Notes: generated by a model not told the origin, from the sequence alone. Counted from the first letter of the stretch, positions 1 to 9,464 are shown. The stretch: DNA of 64,000 bases from JAAYCI01 sp964370295 (GCA_964370295.1 CAYJIR010000009.1:1-64000), one strand, 5' to 3'. Numbers and translations are program-made.

Positions 1-255
1 TGCTTTTTTGTTGCAAGCAAGTTACCAGCAAGTAAAGAAAACACCGATAACTCAACAAATAAGTGAAGAAACAAGCTGGAAACATAAGAAGTTTTGGCAG
101 AAAAGCAAGTTAATAATGAAAGGGTCACCGAGAGGGGGCTCTTTTTTTATACAATTTTCCCTGCTGGGTGGGATATATACCCAGCTTTGTCCGCGCGGTG
201 GGGAGCATCGCCTTTATAAATTAAAGCCACGTAAAAAGCCGAGAATGGAGGACAC
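1..255. other. Prophage sequence at window edge, no gene identified
   Basis: No convincing coding sequence is visible before the scaffold gene. One frame is open from the edge to a TGA at about 64-66 and could be the last 21 codons of an upstream head gene, but it is too short to identify. An inverted repeat (arms 163-169 and 179-185) could form a hairpin, without a clear T-run after it. In phages of this layout terminase, portal and minor head genes would lie to the left. Confidence 0.4.
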
Positions 256-885
256 ATGGAATTTTTGAAAGAAATCTTTACCGACAAAGCATTGACCCTT
301 GACGAACTCACCAAAGCCCTTAAAGGCAAGGGCAAAGATGGGGCAGATATGACCCTTGTGGATTTGTCGCAGGGTGCGTATGTCTCAAAGTCCAAGTTTG
401 ATGCTGAAACCGCAAAAGCCGAGAAACTCACCGAAGATTTGAAAACGCTCAATGCTGACATGAAAGCCCTGCAAGACGGCAACGCCAATGCAGAGGAATA
501 CAAGACCCAGTTTGAAGCGTACAAAACCAAGTTTGAAGAACTGGAAGCGGCCAACGCCAAGCGTGATGAAGAAGCAAAGGCCGCCGCCGCTGTTGAGGCT
601 CTCAACAAACGCTTTGATGCTGTAACGGCTGAAAAGAAGTTTATCAATGAGCACACAAAAAACGGTGTGATGGCCGAGTGGCGCAAAGCGGTGGAAAGCG
701 GCGAGCACACAGGCAAGAGCGATTCAGACATTTACACGCAAATCACAAAGGACACAGCAGGGCTTTACCAAGGGGTTGAGCAGATTCGCCTTGCGGGGGC
801 TGGTAGCAATAGTAGCTCATCCGCAGGACAGGACACACAGCCGCCCGTTGTCCAAAAACCGTGGAACAAATTCACCAATATGTAA
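256..885 (+). CDS. Phage capsid scaffolding protein (GP20-like)
   Basis: Predicted scaffold that guides capsid assembly and is lost from the mature head. The 209-residue product is highly charged, with a long Ala/Glu/Lys-rich coiled coil over roughly residues 45-125 and a Ser/Gln/Pro-rich tail, the pattern of the phage minor structural GP20 scaffold family. The ATG has GGAGG 5 nt upstream. It lies directly before the major capsid gene, the usual place for a scaffold. Family assignment rests on composition, size and synteny rather than catalytic residues. Confidence 0.8.
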   Translation: MEFLKEIFTDKALTLDELTKALKGKGKDGADMTLVDLSQGAYVSKSKFDAETAKAEKLTEDLKTLNADMKALQDGNANAEEYKTQFEAYKTKFEELEAANAKRDEEAKAAAAVEALNKRFDAVTAEKKFINEHTKNGVMAEWRKAVESGEHTGKSDSDIYTQITKDTAGLYQGVEQIRLAGAGSNSSSSAGQDTQPPVVQKPWNKFTNM

Positions 886-896
886 GGAGGCTTATT

Positions 897-1844
897 ATGG
901 CTTTAAATTATGCAGAAAAATACGAAAAGGAACTGCTTGAAATCGTGATTGACGGTGCGTACACTTCCCCGTTTATCACCTCAAATGTGGACTGGCTGGA
1001 TGCCAAAACATTCAAGTTCACGCAGATGTCCACAAGCGGCTACAAGAACCACAGCCGCAATGGTGGGTGGAATGCTGGCACATTTAACCAGATTGCAAAA
1101 CCGTTCACGGTTGAGCATGACAGAGACATTGAATTTCTTGTAGATAAGGCTGATGTGGACGAAACGGCACAGACGGCGGCAATTCAGAACATTTCAAGGG
1201 TGTTCACCATGACCCAGCAAGTGCCCGAAATGGATGCCGTGTTTTTTGAAAAAGTGGCCGCCGCCGCAAAGACCGCTGGAAAATCTACGTCAAGCGCGCG
1301 TACGGCCTATGCAAAAGATAAAGTGCTGACGCAACTCAAAAAAGACATGAACCAGTGCCGCCGGTACAAAAACCAAGGCATGATTGTTTATGTTGACCCC
1401 GAGGTGATGGACAACCTCGAAATGTCTACCGAAATTTCCAAAAAGATTGACGTGACAACCATTTCAGAAAGCGGTGCAGGGATTCAAACGCGCGTTGCCA
1501 CGATTGACGGTGTGCCGGTCATGGAAATCATCGACACCGACCGTTTCTATGACAAATTCGATTATTCCGATGACGCCGGTGGTTTCAAACAGGCCGCCGA
1601 TGGGATGAAACTCTTGGTAGTAGTTGCCACGCCTAAGACCGTGAAAACCGTGCCGAAAATCAGCTCGATTTACTATTTTGCCGCAGGGAAGCACACTAAG
1701 GGTGACGGTGACCTCTACCAAAACCGCGCCTTTTGGGACACCTTTGTTTTTCCGAACGGCAAAGACGGAAATGTGGACAGCGTTTACACCGTGACCGAAA
1801 CGGGTTCATCACCGACACCACCGACACCACCCGCAGAGGGATAA
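897..1844 (+). CDS. Phage major capsid protein
   Basis: Predicted shell-forming protein of the head, 315 residues starting MALNYAEKYEKELLEIV. The frame is open from 861, but AAGGAGG 6 nt before the ATG at 897 decides the start, 11 nt after the scaffold stop. The N-terminal stretch about a YAEKYE helix and a 'DRDIEFLVDKADVDET' segment is typical of major capsid proteins of Clostridia and Lactobacillales siphophages. The C terminus ends in a Thr/Pro-rich tail. Position between scaffold and connector genes supports the call. Confidence 0.85.
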   Translation: MALNYAEKYEKELLEIVIDGAYTSPFITSNVDWLDAKTFKFTQMSTSGYKNHSRNGGWNAGTFNQIAKPFTVEHDRDIEFLVDKADVDETAQTAAIQNISRVFTMTQQVPEMDAVFFEKVAAAAKTAGKSTSSARTAYAKDKVLTQLKKDMNQCRRYKNQGMIVYVDPEVMDNLEMSTEISKKIDVTTISESGAGIQTRVATIDGVPVMEIIDTDRFYDKFDYSDDAGGFKQAADGMKLLVVVATPKTVKTVPKISSIYYFAAGKHTKGDGDLYQNRAFWDTFVFPNGKDGNVDSVYTVTETGSSPTPPTPPAEG

Positions 1845-1858
1845 AGGAGGATAACTAG

Positions 1859-2029
1859 ATGCTTGTTGTTGTGAAAAATGTCTTTATTGACGTTGAAACA
1901 AGGGAAGAAAGGCAACCGTTTGAGTTTGTCGATGTTTCCGAAGAAAGAGCCAAATCTCTCATCGAAAGAGATTTGGCAATTGCGGTGCCTATTGCAGAAG
2001 CAAAGTCGGGAAAAAGCTCCAAAGAATAA
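1859..2029 (+). CDS. Small phage head protein, 56 aa
   Basis: A short ORF starting MLVVVKNVFIDVETREE, preceded by AAAGGAGG with 8 nt spacing and 14 nt after the capsid stop. It holds a segment 'FEFVDVSEERAKSLIERDLA' like the short proteins found just after the capsid gene in many Gram-positive siphophages, where a compact alpha-beta fold precedes the head-tail connectors. The Lys/Ser-rich tail is probably flexible. The role is unknown; the evidence is position, ribosome binding site and similarity of pattern. Confidence 0.7.
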   Translation: MLVVVKNVFIDVETREERQPFEFVDVSEERAKSLIERDLAIAVPIAEAKSGKSSKE

Positions 2030-2049
2030 TAAAAAAGGATGTGTCGGCA

Positions 2050-2403
2050 GTGCGTTACCTAGAGCATGAAAAATATAAGGGAATGGGCGGCACTGCCGAC
2101 CTTTCTGTTTTCAACCGTTACGAGTACAAGGCGAGAATGGAAGTGGACAGGGCAACATTCAACCGCTTTCACGATGAGCCGATTCCCACACAGCTTGAAA
2201 TGCTCATGTTTGAGTTGGTGGAATACCTCAAAGAAAAAAGCGTGGATGTTGTTGCAAGCCGCTCACAGTCGCAGGGCGGCGTTTCTGAAAGTGAAAGCTA
2301 CGACACAGCCGTGAGCACAACCGATGAACTTATCCGCATCTATCTTGCAGAGGTAGAGGTGAACGGTGTGCCAGTGCTGTATAGGGGGTGTGGCGGTGAC
2401 TGA
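2050..2403 (+). CDS. Phage head-tail connector protein
   Basis: Predicted connector or adaptor of the neck, about 117 residues. Two GTG codons compete, 2041 and 2050; AAGGA at 2035-2039 sits better for 2050. The protein reads RYLEHEKYKGMGG near its start, then a helical middle with 'PTQLEMLMFELVEYL', consistent with the small helical gp6-like connector family. It lies between the small post-capsid ORF and three more neck genes. The name is inferred mainly from synteny. Confidence 0.6.
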   Translation: MRYLEHEKYKGMGGTADLSVFNRYEYKARMEVDRATFNRFHDEPIPTQLEMLMFELVEYLKEKSVDVVASRSQSQGGVSESESYDTAVSTTDELIRIYLAEVEVNGVPVLYRGCGGD

Positions 2404-2836
2404 CCTCAACACAAAATCATTCACCATATACAACACCATTCCCGGCACGGATGACAGCAACCCATCATACGGATGGCGGCACGTTGTGCACAAGTGCAAC
2501 AAGCAACAGGGCTTTCGTAAAATCATAAGCGGCGATGCTGTGACAACGGCAAACAAAACCACCTTTTTCTGCAAGGATTTTGGCGCGTATCTGCCACCAA
2601 CGTCCTTGCCCGGCGGTTACTATGCGTTGCCGGCAGAAAAGCGTGCAGAGCACTTCACGCTCGCCGTGGGTGACCTCATTGTGTTTGCGGTGGTTGAGGA
2701 CGAAATCAACCACAACAAAAGCAGTGAGCTGAACGACCTAAAGAAAAAGTATTCCCAGATAAGCATGACCGTACAAGAGGCCTTTGCTTATTTGAACGGG
2801 ATGAGGACAGACCATTTGGAGGCGATAAGCGAATGA
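2396..2836 (+). CDS. Phage neck / minor capsid protein
   Basis: A 146-residue protein with GTG start, overlapping the previous gene by 8 nt; AGGGGGTG lies about 6 nt upstream. It begins TDLNTKSFTIYNTIP and has no catalytic motif I recognise. Position matches the minor capsid protein 1 slot in Firmicutes siphophages, so it is probably a stopper or adaptor of the head-tail joint. The downstream gene starts in its last codons, so the neck genes look translationally coupled. Confidence 0.55.
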   Translation: MTDLNTKSFTIYNTIPGTDDSNPSYGWRHVVHKCNKQQGFRKIISGDAVTTANKTTFFCKDFGAYLPPTSLPGGYYALPAEKRAEHFTLAVGDLIVFAVVEDEINHNKSSELNDLKKKYSQISMTVQEAFAYLNGMRTDHLEAISE

Positions 2837-3306
2837 GTATTCTCACAGAACCTAAGCACAAAGACTTTGCCGCCGTTGCAAAGTGGCTTTTGCCCTGCAT
2901 CAAGGGGTTTGCCCCAATCCTTGGCAAGTTTGAGGATGAACAAACAACAGTCGTGCCGGCAGAAAGCGAAATCACTACACAATACCTTGATGGCAGCTGT
3001 GCATTTTGGAAAAGCTATGCCGTGCAGTGCTATTTCTCTGTAGCTGAAGAACCGTTCAAAATCTTTGCAGACGCAGACGCAGAGGACAGCGAGAACATTT
3101 CAGAGTTTGAACTTGCCCAATCTATTCAAGAATGGGTTCGAGAGCAAGACCGAAACGGAAACTTCCCCATTGTTGATGGCTGGGCGGTTGAAATGGTAGA
3201 GCCCACCTCTGCTATGCCAAACTTTGACGGTGTAGACGACAGCGGAGACACCATGCTTGCAAGGTACAGCATCTTTGTAAGAATCCACTATATGGGGGTG
3301 ATGTGA
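2833..3306 (+). CDS. Phage minor capsid / tail terminator-like protein
   Basis: A 157-residue protein whose ATG overlaps the preceding stop as ATGA. It ends in a beta-rich segment 'DTMLARYSIFVRIHYMG' typical of tail-terminator or minor capsid 3-type proteins, which close the tail tube at the head end. No catalytic residues are expected. It is followed immediately by the next neck gene, with a TGATG junction. Confidence 0.55.
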   Translation: MSILTEPKHKDFAAVAKWLLPCIKGFAPILGKFEDEQTTVVPAESEITTQYLDGSCAFWKSYAVQCYFSVAEEPFKIFADADAEDSENISEFELAQSIQEWVREQDRNGNFPIVDGWAVEMVEPTSAMPNFDGVDDSGDTMLARYSIFVRIHYMGVM

Positions 3307-3659
3307 TGTCCGTATTGGACATGAGTGGCCTAAGGCTTGGCACAATCTTAGAGCAGGCCACCTCTGACCCAGTGGGTAAGTATGCTGCCAAGGAATGGCA
3401 CAGGCTTTTAAGACCTTTTACCCCACAACGGACAAAGAGCCTTGTGAATAATGTCACGATTGCCCCGTGGGAGGTGCAATACAACCAGCCTTATGCTTTG
3501 GCCGTGTACAACGGTGGGCGTGGCGGCAATATGACCTTTAGAAAAGATCTTGCAACGTTTGCCTCAAAAGAATGGGATAAGGCTGGCATCGCCGCAGGGC
3601 AGGGCGAAAAACTCACAACCGCAACCGCAACATTCATAAAAAAGACTATAGGAGGCTAG
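3306..3659 (+). CDS. Phage minor capsid 2-like neck protein
   Basis: A 117-residue protein whose ATG overlaps the upstream stop by one base, with GGGGGTG 5 nt upstream. The central motif 'VNNVTIAPWEVQYNQPYALAVYNGG' (split around residue 55) is characteristic of head-tail joining proteins: a beta sheet followed by an aromatic YA-x-x-x-Y segment. The last gene of the neck block; the major tail gene follows after 3 nt. Function is inferred from pattern and order. Confidence 0.55.
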   Translation: MSVLDMSGLRLGTILEQATSDPVGKYAAKEWHRLLRPFTPQRTKSLVNNVTIAPWEVQYNQPYALAVYNGGRGGNMTFRKDLATFASKEWDKAGIAAGQGEKLTTATATFIKKTIGG

Positions 3660-3662
3660 AAA

Positions 3663-4169
3663 ATGGCTAAAAGCGCAATGATGTCAAAACAACAAGGTTA
3701 TTTCATCTCTACAGACAGCACCGGGAGCACAATGGTTTTGCTAGGTGCAGGCGTATCAACCTTGGACGAAAACCCGAGCCCGAATGTAGGAACTACCGCC
3801 TACATCATAGATAAAAGCGAAAGCAAGTCTATTGACGGGTATTCAAACACGTTCCCATTCACATCGCACTTGCTCATCGAGAATGGAGCCATGGAAGAGG
3901 CAATTGACAGCCTTTACACGGCGTATTATGAGCAACAAACCGGCGGTGATGCAGAGCGTGACCTTGTGATTGTCGACCTGTACAAAACGCCCGAGGCTGA
4001 AAAACCAAATGAGTTTCCTGCTAGAAAATTCCGGGTAGCCGTGGAAGTGTCCGGCGTAACCGGTGCGGCGGTGACAAAAAAAGAAATGAGCGGCAACCTC
4101 AATGGCGTTGGGGATGCCTTGTATGGAACATTCGACACCACCACGAAAACTTTCACCGAGAATGTATAA
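3663..4169 (+). CDS. Phage major tail protein
   Basis: Predicted subunit of the tail tube, 168 residues. TAGGAGG lies 8 nt before the ATG. The sequence is beta-rich, with 'MAKSAMMSKQQGYFISTD' at the N terminus and 'VAVEVSGVTGAAVTKKEMSG' followed by a Gly-rich turn and Thr-rich C terminus, as in tail-tube proteins of non-contractile phages. It sits between neck proteins and tail assembly genes, the normal position. Confidence 0.75.
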   Translation: MAKSAMMSKQQGYFISTDSTGSTMVLLGAGVSTLDENPSPNVGTTAYIIDKSESKSIDGYSNTFPFTSHLLIENGAMEEAIDSLYTAYYEQQTGGDAERDLVIVDLYKTPEAEKPNEFPARKFRVAVEVSGVTGAAVTKKEMSGNLNGVGDALYGTFDTTTKTFTENV

Positions 4170-4758
4170 TCCACTTGTAGAGATGCCGTGCCGAGAGTGG
4201 CACGGCTATCTTTTAAACATTGATTTTGTGACGTGGGCAAGATATAAAATAGCGATAAAAAACGGCAGTGAAGAGGAACGCCTCGCGGCCTATTTTTCGC
4301 TGTTTGCCGAAATGCCCCCCGATATTGAAAAGGCCCTTGCAGATATGCCCCTTGTTACGGCTTGGATGATAACCGCAACAAAGGAAGCTGACGAAGAGGA
4401 TGAGGGTGAAGAGCCAACACCAAAAGAGCCTTACTGCTTTGCACACGATGGCGCGGTGATTTGGGCTGAAATGTGGCGGCACTTCCCCCTGCTTATGCAA
4501 AGGGGTGTTTCGTGGCATGAAGGTGTTGCGATGATAAACGACATACTTTCTATGCCCACAGAAAACAGCCAGCTTGCATTTTTGGCCTATGCTCGCACGG
4601 GTGACTTTTCGCAGTTGTCTAAAAATCAACGCGAATTTTGGCAACGCGCCAGAACACGCCACGCCTTACCGATGGGCGAAAACGAAAAACAAGAGCAAGC
4701 CGCCGTGTTGGAGGTCTTGCGTGGGAATGGAGATTTTTCAAATGAAAAAGACGATTGA
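4162..4758 (+). CDS. Gp15-like phage tail assembly protein
   Basis: About 198 residues if the ATG at 4162, overlapping the tail-protein stop, is used; ATG 4183 is another option. It matches the Gp15 family pattern seen in Listeria A118-like phages: an N-terminal 'NIDFVTWARYKIA', then 'EERLAAYFSLFAEMPPDIEKAL', an acidic insert, 'YCFAHDGAVIWAEMWRHF', and a late 'GDFSQLSKNQREFWQRAR'. Its last codons overlap the next gene by 17 nt. The place between major tail and tape measure genes fits a tail assembly role. Confidence 0.65.
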   Translation: MYNPLVEMPCREWHGYLLNIDFVTWARYKIAIKNGSEEERLAAYFSLFAEMPPDIEKALADMPLVTAWMITATKEADEEDEGEEPTPKEPYCFAHDGAVIWAEMWRHFPLLMQRGVSWHEGVAMINDILSMPTENSQLAFLAYARTGDFSQLSKNQREFWQRARTRHALPMGENEKQEQAAVLEVLRGNGDFSNEKDD

Positions 4759-5044
4759 CAGCAAGATTGACACCCTTGTGATTGAATACAACGGCAAGGA
4801 ATATCCCCTTGTGCCAAAGACGGTGAAAAATGCCGATGCTGTGATTGCGTGGAGCAAGATCAAAAAGAAGATGCCCGAATATGAGCAGTATTTGAGTTAT
4901 CTCAAAATAGTACTTGGTGAAAAGGCTGTTGCTGAAATCTTCCCTGCAAAAGATGAAATCAACATCACTTTGTTGAGAAGATTTTTTCTTGCATCTGTAG
5001 AGCTATACGCTGATGCTTTGCCCGAAAACGCCAAAGCAGAATGA
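4742..5044 (+). CDS. Small phage tail assembly protein
   Basis: A 100-residue protein starting MKKTIDSKIDTLVIEYNG, lying directly before the tape measure gene and overlapping the Gp15-like gene by 17 nt in another frame. Length, alpha-beta character and position suit a tail assembly chaperone. In many siphophages two chaperones in this position are linked by a ribosomal frameshift; a +1 shift from the upstream frame would be needed here and no clear slippery site is visible. Confidence 0.55.
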   Translation: MKKTIDSKIDTLVIEYNGKEYPLVPKTVKNADAVIAWSKIKKKMPEYEQYLSYLKIVLGEKAVAEIFPAKDEINITLLRRFFLASVELYADALPENAKAE

Positions 5045-5080
5045 TAGAGGTAAAACTATAACACAAAAGGTGGTGAGGGC

Positions 5081-8000
5081 ATGGCAGACGGTGGCAAGGT
5101 TGTTATCCGCATAGACGGTGACACAAAGGGGTATCAAACCTCGATGGCCGCAGTAGAAAGCACGACAAAGAAAAGCGCGGCGGCGGCTGTTGCTTCTGTG
5201 GCCGCCATCGGGGTGGCTGTTGCGGCCATTGGTGGCAGTGTACTAAAAGTTGGCACAGAGTTTGAAACAAGCCTTGCAAAAGTGGGCACCATTGCCGACA
5301 CAACCGCTCTAAGCCTTGATGCCATTGGGCGAAGCGTGATTGCACTTTCCAACCAAACAGGCGAATCGGCGGCACTGCTCAATGAGGCAACATACCAGGC
5401 AATTTCCGCAGGTGTGGACACTGCCTCAGCTGTGAATTTTGTGGAACAATCCACGCAACTGGCAAGGGCAGGCTTCACCGACACTGTAACCGCCGTGGAT
5501 GTGCTCACCTCTGCTTTGAATGCTTACGGCCTTGAGGCGGGAGAAGCCGAGCGCGTGTCCGATGTGCTTTTGACTACGCAAAATCTTGGTAAAACCACGG
5601 TAAATGAGTTGTCACAGGTGATGGGTAGAACCATCCCCACAGCGGCTTCTTTGGGCGTTTCCATTGAACAGCTAGGCGCGGCATTTGCTATCACCACGGC
5701 AAACGGCATCCAAACCACCGAGGCAGGCACTTATCTCAACAGTATGCTCACAGAGCTGGGGCGCAGTGGCACAGATGCATCAGACGCACTGCTTGCCAGC
5801 ACCGGCAAGACCTTTGCAGAGCTTACGCAAGAGGGCTATTCCCTCGGTGATGTGTTGGCAATCCTGCAAGGGGAGGCCGAGGCTTCGGGGCTATCCTTGC
5901 AGGATATGTTTGGCAGTGCAGAGGCAGGCCGGGCGGCTTTGTCTTTGCTTTCCGGCGGTGCAGATGGGTTCAATCAATCCCTAGAGCAGATGCAAAACAG
6001 CGCAGGGGCGACCTCTCGCGCGTTTGCTGTGATGGATGATACTACTGCTGTAGCAATTCAAAAGATTGTGAACCGTGTAAAGAATGCCGGGATAGAAATT
6101 TACAACAGCAGTGAGGGTACAGTAAACCGTGTTGTGCGCACCGTTGGCGATGCCACAGAATTTCTCATTGACAACATGGACACCGTTGGCAAGGCCATCA
6201 CTGTGGCCGGTGTTGCGTGGGGGACGTGGAAGACCATCACCGTTGTAACGACAGGGGTAAAGGCCTTTACAACGGCAAGCGCGGCGGCACTTACCACACA
6301 GCCAGGCTTGAACGGGGTACCGACTGTGGCCATGACGAAAAACACGACCGCACAGGCATTGAACACAGCGGCCAAAGCGGCAGGGTTTACGGTAAGCAAA
6401 ACAGGGGCATTGGTTACCGCACTGGGCACTACGGCAACACAAAAAGAAACACTGGCCATTTTACTAAGTAGCGGAGCAATCGGTGTGAAAACCGTGGCTG
6501 TAGGTGTTTTGAACGGCACAATAACCCTTGCAACAGCGGCACAGTGGGCATGGAATACCGCCGTGCTTGCGCATCCGGCTGTGGCTCTTGCTGTAGGTGT
6601 TGCAGCAGTAACCGCAGGAATAACGGCTCTGGCTTTTGCCTTAAATGACAGTAACGCTGAAATGGTTGAGGCAAATGAAGAAGCTGAACAGATGGCCGAA
6701 GCAGCAGAGCAACTTCGGGTTTCTACGGAAGAAAGCAGCAGGGCCTTTGAAAGTGAGCTTGTTGCATTGCAAGCAAAAAGCAACGCCGCAAAAGATGCTC
6801 TTGCAGAAGTTCGCCGGTTGGCAGAAGCAAACGATGGAACAGCTGCTTCTGAGCAGCGATTAACGGCATCCATTCAGATGGCGAACTCAATCCTTCCCGG
6901 TCTGGGTTTGTCCTACAATAGTGCGACAAATGATGTCGAAGGGTTGGCAAATGCTACCGATGAATATGCGGAAAGTCTTATTGCTGTAGCTGAAGCTGAA
7001 CTGTACCAAGAGCGGTTGAACGAAGTTCTTGAAGAACAAGCGACAGCGGCTTTGGCGTTAGAAGAAACTTACGTACGCATGGAAAGGCTCCAAGAATCCG
7101 GGTTGGATTCGACCGTTTCATATACGTATGGGATGGATGGGAGCGTTAGAGCTACAGAAAATTCCACCTATGCTATGAATCAACTGCTGGCAGCAGAGCA
7201 AGACCAGATTGATGCGCTGGAAATAACCACAGAACAAGTAGGCGTAACTCAAGAAGCGATAAATGAATTGACCGGTGCAACGGAAGATGCCGCAATTGCC
7301 ACAACCGAGGCCGGTGACACCGTTGAAGACCTTGCCCAAAAGTACGATGTATCAGTCTCCGAAATCAACGCCGCTTTGGCTGATGGTATATCCCTTGACG
7401 AATGGGAAGCCAGCCACAATGCAATGGCAGAGGCCACCGAAGAGGCCAACAGGCGCATTGAAGAGGCGATGCAGAATCTTGCTGATGCTTACAACAATGC
7501 GAATGAACAAATCAACCTATCAGACCAAGTTTCTTTACAGCAACGCATTGCAAACCTTGAACATAACCGCGCACTTGTACGAGATTATCAGTCAAACCTA
7601 GATACTATCACACAAGCGTTTGAACAAAGCGGCGTCGAGATGACAGATGGCCTTATGATGGCTTTGCAATCTGGCAATGAAGATGCAATGCGGCTTGCGC
7701 AAGATATTGCTACGGCAATAGCAAACGGAGTGTTACCAACAGAGGGGCAAGTCGCCCAAATGAATGAACTGTTAGGTGACACAGGTTACTTTGCAGGTGA
7801 GGCCTTCGGCCTTGGTGTATCAGAATATCCAATAGAAGAACCCACACACGAATTAGCTCAAAACACCTACGAGCAAACCGCCCGAACATCCGAACGCCAA
7901 GACTGGCGCGGCATCGGCACGGATATGGTAACCGGCATAGCAGAGGGCATACAACCATCTGTTTTAAGCCAGAGAATGGCTGTGGCCATGACCGATGCTT

Positions 8001-8635
8001 ACAACTCTGCCAAAAAGCGCGGCACTGCATTCGACTGGTATGCTATCGGTTATCAGATGGTGCAGGGCATAGCCACAGGATTGCAACAGCATGTTGTGAG
8101 CCAAGCAATGGCACAAGCTGTGTATGCAGGATTTGAGGCCGCACAGGTGCGCTCTGTGTACCTTGATTGGCACGGTCTTGGGGCTGAAATGATAAACGGC
8201 ATGATAGGCGGCATCAATAGCAAGATGGGAGAACTGGAAGCGGCGGCCAGCAGGGCGGCAGATATCACCTATAAGGCGACCGCAAAAGGCTTGGAAGTAA
8301 AATCACCTAGCCGAAAAGGTATGTATCTGGGCGAGATGTACACAGAAGGGATAGGCATTGGTGCTGTAAACCGAATGGCTAAGGTTTCAAAAGACATCAG
8401 CGCAAGCATCAGTAAAACCATCGACTATGACGCACTCAACGCCATTGCAAATCAAGCCATGTTCTCATCTAACCGTGTGAGCCCCAGCGTGGGCGCGACA
8501 AGCAACGTCACGCACACAAGCACCACAAATAACAACAGCACAAGCATCAGCTTCATAAAGCGAGATGTAACGCCGGGCGAGGCTTATGTGCGAGCCATAC
8601 AGGCCGCAGAGAGGAGGATAAGGCGTGAGGATTAG
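5081..8635 (+). CDS. Phage tail tape measure protein
   Basis: The longest phage gene, 1184 residues. It sets tail length and lies in the tube lumen until DNA ejection. The N terminus is an Ala/Thr-rich helical region with a hydrophobic stretch (about residues 33-55), followed by a TP901-type core: 'FETSLAKVGTIADTTA', 'NEATYQAISAGVDTA', 'QLARAGFTDTVTAVDVLT', 'MGRTIPTAASLGVSIEQLGA'. A further hydrophobic segment occurs near residues 490-525. The remainder is coiled coil with three related ~50-residue repeats around a 'DW.G.G..MV.GI..G' motif at residues 940-1060. Overlaps the next gene by 11 nt. Confidence 0.92.
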   Translation: MADGGKVVIRIDGDTKGYQTSMAAVESTTKKSAAAAVASVAAIGVAVAAIGGSVLKVGTEFETSLAKVGTIADTTALSLDAIGRSVIALSNQTGESAALLNEATYQAISAGVDTASAVNFVEQSTQLARAGFTDTVTAVDVLTSALNAYGLEAGEAERVSDVLLTTQNLGKTTVNELSQVMGRTIPTAASLGVSIEQLGAAFAITTANGIQTTEAGTYLNSMLTELGRSGTDASDALLASTGKTFAELTQEGYSLGDVLAILQGEAEASGLSLQDMFGSAEAGRAALSLLSGGADGFNQSLEQMQNSAGATSRAFAVMDDTTAVAIQKIVNRVKNAGIEIYNSSEGTVNRVVRTVGDATEFLIDNMDTVGKAITVAGVAWGTWKTITVVTTGVKAFTTASAAALTTQPGLNGVPTVAMTKNTTAQALNTAAKAAGFTVSKTGALVTALGTTATQKETLAILLSSGAIGVKTVAVGVLNGTITLATAAQWAWNTAVLAHPAVALAVGVAAVTAGITALAFALNDSNAEMVEANEEAEQMAEAAEQLRVSTEESSRAFESELVALQAKSNAAKDALAEVRRLAEANDGTAASEQRLTASIQMANSILPGLGLSYNSATNDVEGLANATDEYAESLIAVAEAELYQERLNEVLEEQATAALALEETYVRMERLQESGLDSTVSYTYGMDGSVRATENSTYAMNQLLAAEQDQIDALEITTEQVGVTQEAINELTGATEDAAIATTEAGDTVEDLAQKYDVSVSEINAALADGISLDEWEASHNAMAEATEEANRRIEEAMQNLADAYNNANEQINLSDQVSLQQRIANLEHNRALVRDYQSNLDTITQAFEQSGVEMTDGLMMALQSGNEDAMRLAQDIATAIANGVLPTEGQVAQMNELLGDTGYFAGEAFGLGVSEYPIEEPTHELAQNTYEQTARTSERQDWRGIGTDMVTGIAEGIQPSVLSQRMAVAMTDAYNSAKKRGTAFDWYAIGYQMVQGIATGLQQHVVSQAMAQAVYAGFEAAQVRSVYLDWHGLGAEMINGMIGGINSKMGELEAAASRAADITYKATAKGLEVKSPSRKGMYLGEMYTEGIGIGAVNRMAKVSKDISASISKTIDYDALNAIANQAMFSSNRVSPSVGATSNVTHTSTTNNNSTSISFIKRDVTPGEAYVRAIQAAERRIRRED

Positions 8636-9464
8636 TTTTCCGGATGTGATTTTCAACGATGGAGAAATGGTGATTCCGCTCGAATATGCCTCTGTGTTGT
8701 CCGGCCTTGGCCGTGCGCAATACGAAATAACAACCGCACAAATGGCAAACGGCATCCAGACAAAGAAAGAGGCTATCCCCACCCCACGAATTATTGAAAT
8801 TGTAACGAGGGTATCAAGGTACGAAGGCGATGCCATGCAAAACTATTTTGACGGTCGTCAGGACTTGAAAATTTTGTTTGGCCAGCGATATATTTTTGGC
8901 TCTTGCGAATTGTCTGACCTCGAGTACAAACACGGGGCCAGACAAGCCCCCACTCTCACTGTTCAATTTGTCTGCCCAGACCCACGCTTTTACAGCGTTG
9001 ATGTTTTCGGCAAAAACCTTGCAGGGATTGTTCCTTTGTTCGGCTGGCCTTGGGAAAGCACTGTTGATGAGGGTGTGAATTTTGGCTACTTGGAGTTTAG
9101 CGATGAAACATTTTACACGAATGAGGGGCATGAGCCTGTCGGTTTCCGGATGCGCTTCATTGCGACACGAGGGACGGCCAGCGGCATGACTGTTTTACAC
9201 CCACGGACAGGGCAGTTTTTGACCGTGGATGTAACTCTACTGCAAGGAGATGAGCTTTTAATCTCTACCACAGACGAAGACATGGACGCTTATCTCAACG
9301 GCGTTTCTGTTTTCGACAGCATTACGCCTCAAAGCGAGTTTTGGCAATTACAGCCGGGAGACAACTTAATCCGAATCACCGCTGAAAACAAAACAAACCT
9401 TGATGTTTGGTTAAATTTCCAGTCGAGATATAGCTCAGCGTTAATTTTTCCAGAGGTAACATAA
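8625..9464 (+). CDS. Phage distal tail protein (Dit)
   Basis: A 279-residue protein with GTG start and AGGAGG 7 nt upstream, overlapping the tape measure end. The N-terminal half follows the Sipho_tail/Dit pattern ('RISFPDVIFNDG', 'FDGRQDLKILFGQRYIFG', 'APTLTVQFVCPDPRFYS'), a beta sandwich forming the hexameric hub at the tail tip. The C-terminal half is a galectin-like beta domain ending 'WLNFQSRYSSALIFPEVT'. Position after the tape measure gene is diagnostic. Confidence 0.8.
   Translation: MRISFPDVIFNDGEMVIPLEYASVLSGLGRAQYEITTAQMANGIQTKKEAIPTPRIIEIVTRVSRYEGDAMQNYFDGRQDLKILFGQRYIFGSCELSDLEYKHGARQAPTLTVQFVCPDPRFYSVDVFGKNLAGIVPLFGWPWESTVDEGVNFGYLEFSDETFYTNEGHEPVGFRMRFIATRGTASGMTVLHPRTGQFLTVDVTLLQGDELLISTTDEDMDAYLNGVSVFDSITPQSEFWQLQPGDNLIRITAENKTNLDVWLNFQSRYSSALIFPEVT

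Noticed and set aside
8..268. Open frame before the scaffold gene
   Set aside because: Low-complexity basic sequence, no ribosome site, and it overlaps the well-supported scaffold start.
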